64,000 bases of DNA, taken from positions 34,046 to 98,045 of the forward strand of contig NZ_HG005168.1 in the NCBI RefSeq assembly GCF_000455245.1, in the 5' to 3' direction. Positions within the stretch are counted from its first letter, which is position 1; each line of letters begins with the position of its first letter. Made by a program: the position numbers and the translations under genes. The notes under the pieces were generated by a model. The model worked only from the letters and a program-made list of their open reading frames with translations. It had not been told where the DNA came from and did no database searches. The DNA comes from Nesterenkonia massiliensis (GTDB lineage Bacteria > Actinomycetota > Actinomycetes > Actinomycetales > Micrococcaceae). Below, piece by piece: positions 18,081 through 26,899 of this stretch.

Positions 18081-19244
18081 ATGCCCACTATCAATGTGCA
18101 GCTGGCTGAGTACAGCGAACTGTTCATGCTGATCGCTGCATTCATCTACACCCTGGCGTTCATCTTGTTCTCCATCGACGCTGCTCGCAGCTCGGCGACT
18201 ATCCGCCGGGTGGAGGCAGAGCTGGCGCAGGAGACCGAGGCTGAGCGCGCAGCGCTGCGGGAGAAGAAGTTGGTGGCCGCGGGGTCCGCTGATTCCACTG
18301 CTGGTGAGCCCGCCGAGTCCGACGCCGCCTCCGCAGATACTGCCTCGACAAGTGGCGTGGCCAGTGACTCCACCGGGGACAGTGACTCCGCCGGGGGCGC
18401 TGACTCCGCTAGCGGGGCCGAGCTGGTGGATGAGGACATGGCCTATGTGGGCACCCGGCGCCCGATCGCCAATGTGGCTATCGCTTTCACTGCCATCGCT
18501 GCCCTGGCCCATGCCTTCGCCGTGATCGCCCGCGGCCTGGCAGCCTCGCGCTGGCCGCTGGGCAATATGTTTGAGTTCCTCACCGGTGCCGCCCTGGTGG
18601 TGACGCTGGTGTACCTGATCGTGCTGATCCGCCGCGATGTCCGCTTCCTCGGCGTGTTCGTGCTGGGCCTTGTGGTGACCATGATGGTGGGTGCCACCAT
18701 CGGCTTCCCGACTCCGGTGGGGCATGTGCAGCCGGCTCTGCAGAGCCCCTGGATCGCCATCCACGTGACCCTTGCCGCAATGTCTATCGGTCTGTTCGTG
18801 CTGACTTTCGCGATGAGCCTGCTGCAGCTGGTCCAGGCTCGGCGTGAAGCAGCACTGCTTGCCGGGGCAGAGACCCGGGTGCAGCGGGTGCTGGCGCGTG
18901 CCTCGTTCCTGCGCCTGGTGCCGAGTGCCTTCGCTTTGGAGAACTGGTCCTACCGGATCAACGCGGTGGCCTTCGTGTTCTGGACCCTCGGCCCTATGAT
19001 CACCGGAGCTATCTGGGCCCGCGAATCCTGGGGCCGCTACTGGGGCTGGGATACCAAGGAAGTCTGGACCTTCGTGATCTGGGTCGTCTACGCCGGCTAC
19101 CTGCACGCTCGCGCCACCCGCGGCTGGACAGGCAACCGTGCAGCGTGGCTCTCCATCATCGGCTTCGCCTGCATCATCTTTAACTACGCGGTGGTCAACG
19201 TGTACTTCCCTGGACTGCACTCCTACGCAGGACTCCCGGAATAG
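18081..19244 (+). CDS. ccsB: Cytochrome c biogenesis protein CcsB/ResC (CcsA family)
   Basis: Haem-handling partner of ResB. The tryptophan-rich WGWDTKEVW motif and the surrounding conserved histidines (VGHVQPALQSPWIAIHV, FPGLHSYAG) are present. 387 residues with about eight helices. A Ser/Ala/Asp-rich insertion lies between the first and second helices (about residues 68-115, with repeats of DSA/GDS), which is absent from shorter homologues and seems a low-complexity cytoplasmic loop. Start at ATG 18081, 42 bases after resB. Confidence 0.93.
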   Translation: MPTINVQLAEYSELFMLIAAFIYTLAFILFSIDAARSSATIRRVEAELAQETEAERAALREKKLVAAGSADSTAGEPAESDAASADTASTSGVASDSTGDSDSAGGADSASGAELVDEDMAYVGTRRPIANVAIAFTAIAALAHAFAVIARGLAASRWPLGNMFEFLTGAALVVTLVYLIVLIRRDVRFLGVFVLGLVVTMMVGATIGFPTPVGHVQPALQSPWIAIHVTLAAMSIGLFVLTFAMSLLQLVQARREAALLAGAETRVQRVLARASFLRLVPSAFALENWSYRINAVAFVFWTLGPMITGAIWARESWGRYWGWDTKEVWTFVIWVVYAGYLHARATRGWTGNRAAWLSIIGFACIIFNYAVVNVYFPGLHSYAGLPE

Positions 19245-19251
19245 GCCCGGC

Positions 19252-19587
19252 ATGGCTATTCTGAAGTACTCGCTGCTGCGACTGGGCGTCTTCGCCGTCG
19301 TCTTCTACGCCTGCCTGTTCCTGGATCTGGGGCAGTTCACCATGGTATTCGCGCTGATCTGCGGGTTGCTGATCTCCTGGGCCGTGGGGTACCTGTTCTT
19401 CAACCGGCTGCGTCTTGAAGCCGGTGAGCAGCTGGCGCGCCGGTTCGGCGGGGCCCGAAAGCAGGGCCATCATGAGGCCGATGACAACGCTGCCGAAGAT
19501 GAGCTGGCGGACGAGTTCCATCGCACCCAGGAAACCGGTCAGAACCCCCCATCCGACGACGACGCGGCCGGAAGCTCGCAGCGTTGA
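19252..19587 (+). CDS. DUF4229 small membrane protein
   Basis: 111 residues: two hydrophobic helices (LLRLGVFAVVFYACLFLDLG and FTMVFALICGLLISWAVGYLFF) and an acidic, Asp/Glu-rich cytoplasmic tail. This matches the actinobacterial DUF4229 family, usually found just behind ccsB, as here (7 bases after the ccsB stop). Start taken as ATG 19252 (MAILKYSLLRL); the longer frame upstream overlaps ccsB. Function unknown. Confidence 0.82.
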   Translation: MAILKYSLLRLGVFAVVFYACLFLDLGQFTMVFALICGLLISWAVGYLFFNRLRLEAGEQLARRFGGARKQGHHEADDNAAEDELADEFHRTQETGQNPPSDDDAAGSSQR

Positions 19588-19734
19588 GCCGAACTGACGA
19601 CCTCGGCGTTGCTGCACCCTCCGCAGCGGCTGCTGCCTCCGCGTCTGACAGGGCTCTTCCCTGCGTAATGAGGCCGAATCGGCTCCATTCAGCAGGTTTC
19701 AGCCCGCTCAGCCGCGGTGTTCAGCTGCGTGAAT

Positions 19735-19740
19735 TAGGCT
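19735..19740 (+). promoter_or_regulatory. -10 element of the PLD-N protein gene
   Basis: TAGGCT, seven bases, ATG at 19748; the same hexamer and spacing as at 13928. No Shine-Dalgarno sequence, so leaderless mRNA is likely. Confidence 0.45.
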
Positions 19741-19747
19741 TATTGAC

Positions 19748-20167
19748 ATGGTAAGACTCTTCATCGGGCTCGGGATTGTGGCACTCGGCCTGCTCATCTA
19801 CTGCCTCATTGAGTGCATCCAGACCCCGCGGCATCGGGTGCGGGTGATGCCCAAGGCAGCGTGGCTGGCCATCATCCTGCTGGTTCCGCTGCTGGGCCCG
19901 GGCCTGTGGATGGCCTTCGGCCGGCGTAAGAGCACCGGCGGCAACGCCCCCCGGAAGGGCCCCACAGCTCCTGATGACGATCCCGAGTTCCTGCGCAACA
20001 TCGAGTTCCAGCGCCGCCAGGCCGCCCGCCGCGAGGAGGAGGCCCGCAAGCGCGCCGAAGCCGAGCGCAAGAAGCGTCAGCAGAATCAGCAGAAGAACTC
20101 CGACGACGGCGCCCCCGGTGCTGAGGGCCCCGGTGAGACAGACGAGGGCGGCAGGCCCCAGTCCTGA
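19748..20167 (+). CDS. PLD nuclease N-terminal domain membrane protein
   Basis: Two N-terminal hydrophobic helices (FIGLGIVALGLLIYCLIECIQTP and AAWLAIILLVPLLGPGLWMAFGR) form the short domain found at the N-terminus of cardiolipin synthases and as a stand-alone protein in actinobacteria. The rest (residues 75-139) is a charged Arg/Glu coiled-coil-like segment (RRQAARREEEARKRAEAERK) and a Gly/Asp tail. It carries no HKD catalytic motif. It lies between the haem lyase operon and menA, the usual position. Confidence 0.82.
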   Translation: MVRLFIGLGIVALGLLIYCLIECIQTPRHRVRVMPKAAWLAIILLVPLLGPGLWMAFGRRKSTGGNAPRKGPTAPDDDPEFLRNIEFQRRQAARREEEARKRAEAERKKRQQNQQKNSDDGAPGAEGPGETDEGGRPQS

Positions 20168-20200
20168 ACTGTGAGAGCCTGACCGGCAAGCCCTGAACTG

Positions 20201-21199
20201 CTAGACGTTGGCCTGAAGCAGGAGCGCGGCACTGTAGGTGGCTGCGAAAACCAGTCCCACCACCGAGGTCTGCTGCAGCACCGGAATGAGTGCCGGCCCC
20301 TTGGGTAGGGTCTTGCGGTAGGGCCACATGATGCGCACCGGACGAAGCACCACCAGCCAGGACAGCATCACCAGCAGGAACCACAGGCTGTCACCGGTCA
20401 GCGGGAAGGCCAGCGGGATCACCACGGCGATCACCAGCATCAGGCAATACCCCCAGCGAGCCGGACGCTGCCCCACCCGGGCCGCCAGCGTCAGCTTCCC
20501 GGCCTCACGATCAGTGGGGATGTCCCGGACGTTATTGGCCATCAGCAGTGCGCTGGCAATAAGCCCATGACTGACCGCCCCCACCAGTGCAGTAGTCAGC
20601 GGGAACTCCGCCTCCACCCCACGAGCAGCAGCGGTCTCAATCACGGCGTAGCTGGTGCCCAGGGTGGCCACCAGCCCGAAGAAGATGAACACCATGATTT
20701 CGCCCAGGCCCATGTAGCCGTAGGGCTTTGATCCGCCGGTGTACCACCAGGCGGCCAGGACGCAGATGACTCCGGCGATAATGAGCCACCACTGTCCGGT
20801 CAGCAGCACAATGCCGAGCCCGGCGAGCCCGGCCACTCCGAAGCTGCCGAAAGCTGCGGCCTTGACCTGGGCCGGCTTGGCCGCGCCGGAACCGGTGAGC
20901 CGCATGGGACCCACGCGGTCGTCGTCGGTGCCGCGGACGCCGTCGGAGTAATCATTGGCGTAGTTCACGCCCACCTGCAGGGCTAGCGAGACCACCAAGG
21001 CCAGCAGCGCGGCAATGAGCTGCGCCGTGACGGCTTCACTCGGAGGGCTGCAAGTCGTCTCAGCCAGCGGAGCATAGGCAAACCAGCCGAAATGTCGCGG
21101 CTGTGCGAATGCCGCTGCCGCGCCGATCAGCACCGGCGCGACCGCCATAGGGAGAGTGCGGGGCCGGGAACCGGCGATCCATTGAGCGGCAGTTGCCAT
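20201..21199 (-). CDS. menA: 1,4-dihydroxy-2-naphthoate prenyltransferase
   Basis: UbiA-superfamily membrane enzyme that attaches the polyprenyl tail to DHNA to give demethylmenaquinone. The first Asp-rich motif NYANDYSDGVRGTDDDR and the second NNVRDIPTDREAG are present, in about nine helices. Start at ATG 21199 (MATAAQWIAGSRPRTLP), seven bases after AAAGGG; the longer frame includes no family residues and crosses an inverted repeat. It follows menE on the same strand. 332 residues. Confidence 0.93.
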   Translation of the reverse strand: MATAAQWIAGSRPRTLPMAVAPVLIGAAAAFAQPRHFGWFAYAPLAETTCSPPSEAVTAQLIAALLALVVSLALQVGVNYANDYSDGVRGTDDDRVGPMRLTGSGAAKPAQVKAAAFGSFGVAGLAGLGIVLLTGQWWLIIAGVICVLAAWWYTGGSKPYGYMGLGEIMVFIFFGLVATLGTSYAVIETAAARGVEAEFPLTTALVGAVSHGLIASALLMANNVRDIPTDREAGKLTLAARVGQRPARWGYCLMLVIAVVIPLAFPLTGDSLWFLLVMLSWLVVLRPVRIMWPYRKTLPKGPALIPVLQQTSVVGLVFAATYSAALLLQANV

Positions 21200-21228
21200 G
21201 ATCATCCCTTTCTGGGGCCCGCGCTTCA

Positions 21229-21298
21229 TTCGGTGGCGCAGTTTGTCGATAGTTCGGGCCGAAAACCTCACAAATTATGGTCATACTGCGCCACCGAA
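21229..21298. repeat. Spaced 14-base inverted repeat between menE and menA
   Basis: TTCGGTGGCGCAGT (21229-21242) and its exact complement ACTGCGCCACCGAA (21285-21298) flank 42 bases. The right arm begins three bases from the menE stop codon and the left arm is 30 bases upstream of menA, so a hairpin in the menE-menA mRNA or a two-site protein target is possible. A small palindrome TTCGGGCCGAA sits in the middle. Confidence 0.75.
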
Positions 21299-21300
21299 CG

Positions 21301-22623
21301 TTAATCGGCGCGGGAGAGCATCCTGATCATTGCCTGCCGGTCCGGTTTGCCGCTGCTCAGCCGCGGGAAATCTTTGACGTAGTGGATCGACTTGGGGACT
21401 GCGGCGGGGCCCAACTGCTGCCGGATTTCCGCGGAAAGGTCCCTCCACCACCCGGCGGGCGGATACGACGGCGCCTCGGAGGCTCCGTCGGCCGGCAGTG
21501 GAGCGAAGTCTCCCTCTGGCCAGTCCTTCAGAGCGACCACTGCGGCCACCTGCTGCCCCCAGTCAGCGTCCTGGATGCCGGCTACGAAAGCTTCGTTGAC
21601 TTTCGGATCCGTCTCCAGCACCTGCCGGATCTTCTCCGCGGAGACTTTCACGCCCCCGGTATTGATCACATCATCGATCCGCCCGGTAATGGAGAGCACC
21701 CCGTCGGTGAGGACACCGAGATCATCGGTGCGGAACCGGCGCTGGCCGGAAGCATCAGTATCGAACCGCTCCACGCTCAGCTGTTCATCCAGGTAGCCCA
21801 GCGCTACTTGGGGGCCGGAGAGAAGCACCCGGCCGTCGTCGTCGAGTTCTACTTCCGTACCAGGCAGTGGAATGCCGTCATACACGCAGCCGCCGCAGGT
21901 CTCGCTCATGCCGTAGGTGCGCACCACATGCAGGCCAGCGGATTCAGCCGCGCCGATCAGCTCAGTGCTGGATGCCCCGCCGCCGAGCAGGATCGCGTCA
22001 AAGCGCTGTAGGGCGGCCAGCAGGCGGGCGTCGTCGTTGCCTGCGGCATGATCCAGAAGTCGCTTCAGCTGCGTGGGAACCAACGAGACATAGCGATGCT
22101 CAGCGGTGAGCTGCTCGGCGGCAGCGGCGAACGTCTCAGGGTCTGTGGTGTTCTCCAGCAGTGCCACCGGCTGGGTCTGCGCCACGATGCTTCGGCTCAA
22201 CACCGCCAGTCCGGCCACATAGGAGGGCTGCAGGGTCAGCAGCCATTGGCCGTGTCCGCCGAGACCGCGCCGGCTGAGGTACTCGGCGGTCATCTGGGCT
22301 GAGGCGTGCAGAGCCGCAGCTGACAGCAGCGTCTGCTTAGGAGTGCCGGTGGAACCGGAGGTACGTACGACGACGGCGGGGTGTTCTGCCGCGGCCGGGT
22401 TCGCCGCTTCTGAATCTGAGCGGTGTGTCATCTGCGCTTGGGTGCCCGGATCCGCCTGCCACTGCAGGGAACCCACCGCCTGATTGTGGGTGCGGAGGAC
22501 ATCTGGCCGCTGTATCCACCGTGGTTCACCGCCTGGTTCTGCAGGCAGGAACTCCACCGGCGGGACTTGGCCCGCCATGGCCTCGCGCAGAGTGTGGAGG
22601 GCGCGGTCGGTCCAGGTGCTCAT
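21301..22623 (-). CDS. menE: o-Succinylbenzoate-CoA ligase
   Basis: ANL-superfamily enzyme adenylating OSB and forming OSB-CoA in menaquinone synthesis. Visible: phosphate loop VRTSGSTGTPKQTLLS, TYGMSETCGGC (A5 region), FRTDDLGVLTDG (A7) and GRIDDVINTGGVKVS (A8 hinge). The catalytic A10 lysine region is LSSGKPDRQAM near the C-terminus. 440 residues. The ATG overlaps the stop of the upstream small gene (ATGA), giving translational coupling. Next men gene, menB, is 19 kb away beyond the glycan island. Confidence 0.92.
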   Translation of the reverse strand: MSTWTDRALHTLREAMAGQVPPVEFLPAEPGGEPRWIQRPDVLRTHNQAVGSLQWQADPGTQAQMTHRSDSEAANPAAAEHPAVVVRTSGSTGTPKQTLLSAAALHASAQMTAEYLSRRGLGGHGQWLLTLQPSYVAGLAVLSRSIVAQTQPVALLENTTDPETFAAAAEQLTAEHRYVSLVPTQLKRLLDHAAGNDDARLLAALQRFDAILLGGGASSTELIGAAESAGLHVVRTYGMSETCGGCVYDGIPLPGTEVELDDDGRVLLSGPQVALGYLDEQLSVERFDTDASGQRRFRTDDLGVLTDGVLSITGRIDDVINTGGVKVSAEKIRQVLETDPKVNEAFVAGIQDADWGQQVAAVVALKDWPEGDFAPLPADGASEAPSYPPAGWWRDLSAEIRQQLGPAAVPKSIHYVKDFPRLSSGKPDRQAMIRMLSRAD

Positions 22624-22919
22624 GCGCCGTCGTCGGGTTTGTTCCGCTTTTCGAGCTCTTCGAGGCGGGTCTCCAACATGTCGAGGCGCCAGCGATCCTC
22701 GGCTGCCATGTTCTCCTCTGCCTTGCTAGGGACGCGAGGCGGGTCAAGCTCTCCGGCGGAGTGGGCCTTTTCCAGCTTCTTGATGCGCTTGCGCAGCTCC
22801 TCGAGCTCCTCGGAGGTGCCCGATCCGCCGGGGAGGGGACGGCCGGTGACCATGCTGATCACCTGTGTCAGGCCGAAGACGATGATCCCCACGATGGCGA
22901 CCCATGCGATCCAAGGCAT
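22620..22919 (-). CDS. Small membrane-anchored coiled-coil protein
   Basis: 99 residues: one N-terminal membrane helix (MPWIAWVAIVGIIVFGLTQVISM) then two charged heptad-like segments (EELEELRKRIKKLEKA; RLDMLETRLEELEKRN). It resembles the short phage-shock/PspC-associated or 'hypothetical' proteins seen beside menE in Micrococcaceae, but I cannot name a family. Its stop overlaps menE (ATGA), so it is likely the first gene of a menE-menA operon. Confidence 0.72.
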   Translation of the reverse strand: MPWIAWVAIVGIIVFGLTQVISMVTGRPLPGGSGTSEELEELRKRIKKLEKAHSAGELDPPRVPSKAEENMAAEDRWRLDMLETRLEELEKRNKPDDGA

Positions 22920-23121
22920 GTGTCAGCTCCCCTGTCAGTAGTGGTCAGTGAGTAATGCGGTCTAGTGTCAGCTTAGCGAATGCACCTTCCGCTGTTTCTG
23001 CTCGACGGGTGGACTCGGCGGGCCTATTCGAGCATTGGGCATGGCAACGGCTCACCCTGTACCGGGCAATGAACTGCTGAGGAAGGACGCGGCGGTGGAG
23101 CACCCCGCGACGTGCCGCAGA

Positions 23122-23162
23122 CCCTCCGACGAGGGGCAGGGGGGTGCCCCGTCGCCGGAGGG
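23122..23162. repeat. GC-rich hairpin at island edge
   Basis: CCCTCCGACGAGGGGCA pairs, with one bulged base, with TGCCCCGTCGCCGGAGGG around a GGGGGG loop. No T-tract on either side. Could be a terminator relic or a REP-type sequence. Confidence 0.6.
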
Positions 23163-23391
23163 CGTCTATGGTGAGCAGGCCACTGCTGGCCCTGACGCCG
23201 GGGAAGTCGCCCCAGTGCGACCGCCGACATATCTGTGCTCATGCGTCAACAGTCGATTGTGCTGACCTTTAGCGTCAACAGGGTCCGGTCGGTTTTTCGG
23301 TATACCGGCGATTTTTGGGGCATCACGGCGGGTTGCCGCAATCTCGGTGCGAAGGACCGCAAAGTCTGGGTTTAACGGGCTGAGGTGGGGA

Positions 23392-23397
23392 TACCTT
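23392..23397 (+). promoter_or_regulatory. -10 element of the forward glycan operon
   Basis: TACCTT, six bases, then GTG at 23404. It supports the GTG as the true start and a leaderless mRNA. Confidence 0.35.
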
Positions 23398-23403
23398 GGG
23401 CAT

Positions 23404-24594
23404 GTGTATACGGTCGAGGTGATCTCGAAGGACGAATACTGGTGGTTCCTTCGCAAGCACCCAGAAGCGAGCTACCAGCAAACTCCAGAATGGGGCGACG
23501 CTCGACGTGCCCAGTGGGAACCTGAACTCATCGGCTGGTTCGACCAGCAGTCCCGCGTGCACGCCGTCGCCGTTCTCCGCTACCGCCGCGTGCCCGGGAC
23601 CAGCCGATCATTCGCCTTCATTCCGCAGGGTCCCCTGCTTGACTGGAACGATCCGCATGTGGCCGAGCAGCTGGCAGCACTGGGTCATTACCTGCGCTCA
23701 CGTGGCGTCTTCGGGGTGCGGATCACGCCAGTGGTCAGTCTGCGAAAGTGGGACGCCGCCACGGTGAAGGCGGGGCTGGCCGATCCGGAGGTCAGCCGTA
23801 TCTCTGACATGACCCCAACGGAGATCAGCCCGATAGGAACCCGGCTGGTCAGCACTTTGCGCGCTGCCGGGTGGCGTGAGGCGCCGGAGGACGCGCAAAG
23901 TGATGCCAGCCATCCGCGTTTCAATTTTTGGCTGCACCTTCAAGGACGCAGCGAGGGGGCGGTCCTAGCCGGAATGACCAAAGCATGGCGCAAGGGTATT
24001 CGGCGGGCCGATCGACTCGGAGTCAAGCTGTTACCTGGCTCCGGTCAGGATCTCGACGACGTTTACCGGCTCTACACTGAGACGGCTCACCGAAATGCGT
24101 TCGCAGCCCAGCCCTATAGTTACTTCGAAGCCATGTGGGAAACCTTAGGCAACGGATTCCCTGGACGTTTTAACATGCACATAGCTCAGCATGAGGGATC
24201 GGCAGTGGCGGTCCTTGCTACGGCCCAGGTCGGAGGACGCGCCGAAGGGGTTCTCTCAGCCATGAGTATGGAGCGCCCCGATCTCAGACCCTCAAACGCC
24301 GCCTATTGGTCCATCATCCAGCAGGCTATAGGCGATAAAGCTGATCTCCTGGATCTCGGCGGGGTGGATGACACCGTCGACGATCAGGACCCCGCGGCCG
24401 GTCTTGTCAGGTTCAAGGCCGGTATGGGGGCAGATGCGTACGAGTACATCGGCGCGTGGGATCTGCCACTGCAACCGTGGCTCTATGCAGCTTTCACTCG
24501 AGTGCTTCCCCTGTACGCTGCCCTCGGGACACAGGTGCGCAGGATAAACACCCGGACCACAGTCTTGCGGCCCGGTAGAGCGAAGACCTCATAG
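23404..24594 (+). CDS. FemA/FemB-type peptidoglycan bridge peptidyltransferase
   Basis: FemABX proteins add amino acids from aminoacyl-tRNA to the lipid II stem peptide. The 396 residues carry double GNAT-fold features: a start-region signature ASYQQTPEWGDARRAQWEP, FAFIPQGPLLDW, GMTKAWRKGIRRADRLGVKL, and a C-terminal GGVDDTVDDQDPAAGLVRFKAG (substrate-proximal FKxxF/G region). I use GTG 23404; a frame to 23347 lacks family sequence. First gene of a three-gene operon; its stop overlaps the flippase start. Because it sits in a glycan island, an amino acid added to a lipid-linked sugar rather than lipid II is possible. Confidence 0.8.
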   Translation: MYTVEVISKDEYWWFLRKHPEASYQQTPEWGDARRAQWEPELIGWFDQQSRVHAVAVLRYRRVPGTSRSFAFIPQGPLLDWNDPHVAEQLAALGHYLRSRGVFGVRITPVVSLRKWDAATVKAGLADPEVSRISDMTPTEISPIGTRLVSTLRAAGWREAPEDAQSDASHPRFNFWLHLQGRSEGAVLAGMTKAWRKGIRRADRLGVKLLPGSGQDLDDVYRLYTETAHRNAFAAQPYSYFEAMWETLGNGFPGRFNMHIAQHEGSAVAVLATAQVGGRAEGVLSAMSMERPDLRPSNAAYWSIIQQAIGDKADLLDLGGVDDTVDDQDPAAGLVRFKAGMGADAYEYIGAWDLPLQPWLYAAFTRVLPLYAALGTQVRRINTRTTVLRPGRAKTS

Positions 24595-25859
24595 TGACTC
24601 ACAACGTGACCGGTCATCGTGTGGCGATCCTTGCGGTGAGTACGGGCAATATCGCCGGAGCAGCTGCTCAGTGGTACGTGGTCTGGCTCTTTGCCCGCTT
24701 TGCTGGTCCGGAGGCTGTTGGTGTCTATTCATCGTTTATCGCAGTAATGGCCCCGATATTCATCACAGCTCAGCTTGGACTGCGCAACCTCTACATCACC
24801 CTGCAGTCAGCGGTCAGCTGGAGAGCCTATCTGTTCCTGAGGTTAGGGGGAATCGCTGCCGCGGTAGTCCTGTCCTTCGGTGCGCTCGTAATGCTAGCTC
24901 CCACGCAGGAGTGGAGCGTGGCCGGTGCGATTCTGGTCATCAAAATCGCCAACTCAACCGCTGACCTGTACCTCGCACGCATTCAGCGCACCGAAAGGCT
25001 GGGCGCTTTCGGTGCGCTGCTTATGCTCGATGCGCTGGTCACCATGATGGCCACCACCGCGGTGATGCTCATCTCCGGCTCTGTGGTCACCGCACTGTGG
25101 GTGGGCGCCGCCGTCGCTATTCTTGGCGCCGCGGTGACCGTTTTCCTTGCCTCGGCAACACCCCCGGAAGGCCGGACAGTCCGTCAGCCGCTCACCCAGG
25201 ATATTCGCCTCCTCATCACCCACGGGATCCCGCTGGCCATGTCTCAGGGCATCCAGTCCGTGCTGACCTACCTGCCGCTGGTGATCGTGGGTTCCATTGG
25301 AACGACGGCGGATATCGGTGTCTTCGCCAGTGCAGCGTACCTGGTGACCTTCGCTCACCTGCTGGGCGCTTCGGTCCAGACAGCCATCCTGCCGGCCTAC
25401 CGTCGCCACCTGGAGGGTCAGGGACCAGCGGCGCTGCGACAGATGAACCTCAGGAACGGCTATCTCACCATGGCGGTGCTCTCACCGATGGTCGTAGTGG
25501 CGGTAGCGGCCGGCCCTGCACTCCTGCAGCTGGTCTACGGTGCGGACTTCGAGATCTCTAGGCTGGCGGTGTTCCTCTTCGCACTTGCCGCGATGATCTG
25601 CATTCCGACGTATCTGCTGTCATCCTTCCATCTGGTGCTCAACCGGTACTGGGTGATGACCGTCGTCGGGATGGTGTCAATTGCTGTTGTGGGAGTAAGC
25701 GGCATATCCAGCGGAGTGGCCGAGATGGGAGCCATCGAGGCCGGCAGCATGGCGGTTCTGGTCGGCGTTCTGTGCCGGTATATCGGCGCAGACTTGATGG
25801 CACGCTCGCAACAGGCCGGGGCGCTGTCAACGACTGACAGGGGAGGCGCGGGCTCATGA
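24594..25859 (+). CDS. Oligosaccharide flippase (Wzx-like, MOP superfamily)
   Basis: Twelve-helix membrane protein of 421 residues expected to move undecaprenyl-diphosphate-linked repeat units to the outer face. N-terminus (TGNIAGAAAQWYVVWLFARFAGPEAVGVYSSFIAVMAP) is the usual Wzx start with the Gly/Arg-containing first loops; PLAMSQGIQSVLTYLPLVIVG opens the second half. GTG start overlaps the upstream TAG by one base; its own stop overlaps the next ATG (ATGA). Pairs functionally with the EpsG-like polymerase encoded on the other strand. Confidence 0.85.
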   Translation: MTHNVTGHRVAILAVSTGNIAGAAAQWYVVWLFARFAGPEAVGVYSSFIAVMAPIFITAQLGLRNLYITLQSAVSWRAYLFLRLGGIAAAVVLSFGALVMLAPTQEWSVAGAILVIKIANSTADLYLARIQRTERLGAFGALLMLDALVTMMATTAVMLISGSVVTALWVGAAVAILGAAVTVFLASATPPEGRTVRQPLTQDIRLLITHGIPLAMSQGIQSVLTYLPLVIVGSIGTTADIGVFASAAYLVTFAHLLGASVQTAILPAYRRHLEGQGPAALRQMNLRNGYLTMAVLSPMVVVAVAAGPALLQLVYGADFEISRLAVFLFALAAMICIPTYLLSSFHLVLNRYWVMTVVGMVSIAVVGVSGISSGVAEMGAIEAGSMAVLVGVLCRYIGADLMARSQQAGALSTTDRGGAGS

Positions 25860-26899
25860 CATCCAGAACACCGAAAGTGCAGTTGCTGGGCTACTTCGGA
25901 TGGGGAAATTTCGGCGACGATCTGTTTCGAGAGGTGTGCGAGGAAAACGCTGGCCTCCTGTGGCCCGGGGCCGAGGTGCGTGCTTTTGAACGGCCGCGGC
26001 AGAACTTCTCTCATCCGCGACCAGACGCGGCACTCCGGCGTCTGGTCAGTGCCGCGCGCGGGGCTGCTTGGGCCGACACCTTCGTATATGCCGGCGGATC
26101 AGTCTTCAGCGAGGTCGCCGGCATTGCCAGGCTGCGCGGACATCTTCCGAACCGATCCTACGAGGCCCTGGGCGTCTCGGTCGGGCCCTTCGCGAACGCA
26201 GCGAACCACCGTGCTGTGGGTTCCGAGCTTCGAAGGTTCGACAGGGTGGTGGTACGTGATCAGGAGTCTTTCGACCGCATGGAGGGTGACGGTGTACTCG
26301 GCGGAGATCTGGCAGCCCTCAGCAGCCGCCTGGGGCCAGCACAGGGCCCGCGCAATGGGTTGGTGATCTGTCCCTCCAGCGCCGCCGGGATGTCAGGGAA
26401 TGAACTCGCCGATGCCGTCTCCAGTGCGCTTGGCTCAGCGGATCCCGAGATCACCCTGCTGGCACTGCACGCCCATCCGCGGCTGGGTGACCATGCCCTG
26501 GCAACCAGGATCGCCGGGCAATTGAGACGAGAAGGACGCTCAGTGCAGGTAGTCGACTACGGGGCAGTGGGCATTGCGGGTGTCGTCGGTATTCTCTCGC
26601 GCGCCAGCTTGGTGTGGTCCCAGCGTTTGCACGGCGCTATCGTCTCCTATTTGCTGGGGACCCCTGTAGCAATTGTTGATCACCACGAGAAATGCGCGGC
26701 CTTTGCCCGAGACATTGGCATCGTCCCACCTTTCGTGGCTCCGAGATTCACCGGATTGAGCGGTACGCTCAGCGCTCTTGGCACCGGCTCAATGCACCAT
26801 CAGCGCGTCAGGCACCCCTGGAGTCGGTCCGCGGAAGATTATCGTGCCCGAGCTTGGGCCGCCTACGCCGGAGTCAAGGCGTCAAAGGAGCCGAAGTAG
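25856..26899 (+). CDS. Polysaccharide pyruvyl transferase family protein
   Basis: Enzyme of the CsaB/WcaK/AmsJ group that adds ketal pyruvate from PEP to a sugar in a repeat unit or cell-wall polymer. Seen: GYFGWGNFGDDLFREV at the N-terminus, YAGGSVFSEVAG, and the C-terminal WSQRLHGAIVSYLLGTPVAIVDHHEKC with the conserved RxHG-like catalytic pattern RLHG. 347 residues. It overlaps the 3' end of the EpsG-like gene on the opposite strand by 37 bases. Confidence 0.85.
   Translation: MTSRTPKVQLLGYFGWGNFGDDLFREVCEENAGLLWPGAEVRAFERPRQNFSHPRPDAALRRLVSAARGAAWADTFVYAGGSVFSEVAGIARLRGHLPNRSYEALGVSVGPFANAANHRAVGSELRRFDRVVVRDQESFDRMEGDGVLGGDLAALSSRLGPAQGPRNGLVICPSSAAGMSGNELADAVSSALGSADPEITLLALHAHPRLGDHALATRIAGQLRREGRSVQVVDYGAVGIAGVVGILSRASLVWSQRLHGAIVSYLLGTPVAIVDHHEKCAAFARDIGIVPPFVAPRFTGLSGTLSALGTGSMHHQRVRHPWSRSAEDYRARAWAAYAGVKASKEPK

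Larger units (their letters stand above)
22920..23403. other. 484-base divergent intergenic region at the left edge of the glycan island
   Basis: Contains no convincing gene. It holds a long GC hairpin at 23122-23162, two direct repeats of GCGTCAACAG at 23243-23252 and 23272-23281 (29 bases apart), and the promoter of the FemAB-like gene at the right end. AT content rises to the right of 23240. Confidence 0.55.

Noticed and set aside
17688..19253. 521-residue minus-strand frame across resB/ccsB
   Set aside because: His/Gly/Asp-rich shadow antisense to clear haem lyase genes.
23035..23265. 76-residue frame at the island edge
   Set aside because: Overlaps hairpin and repeats; no coding signature.
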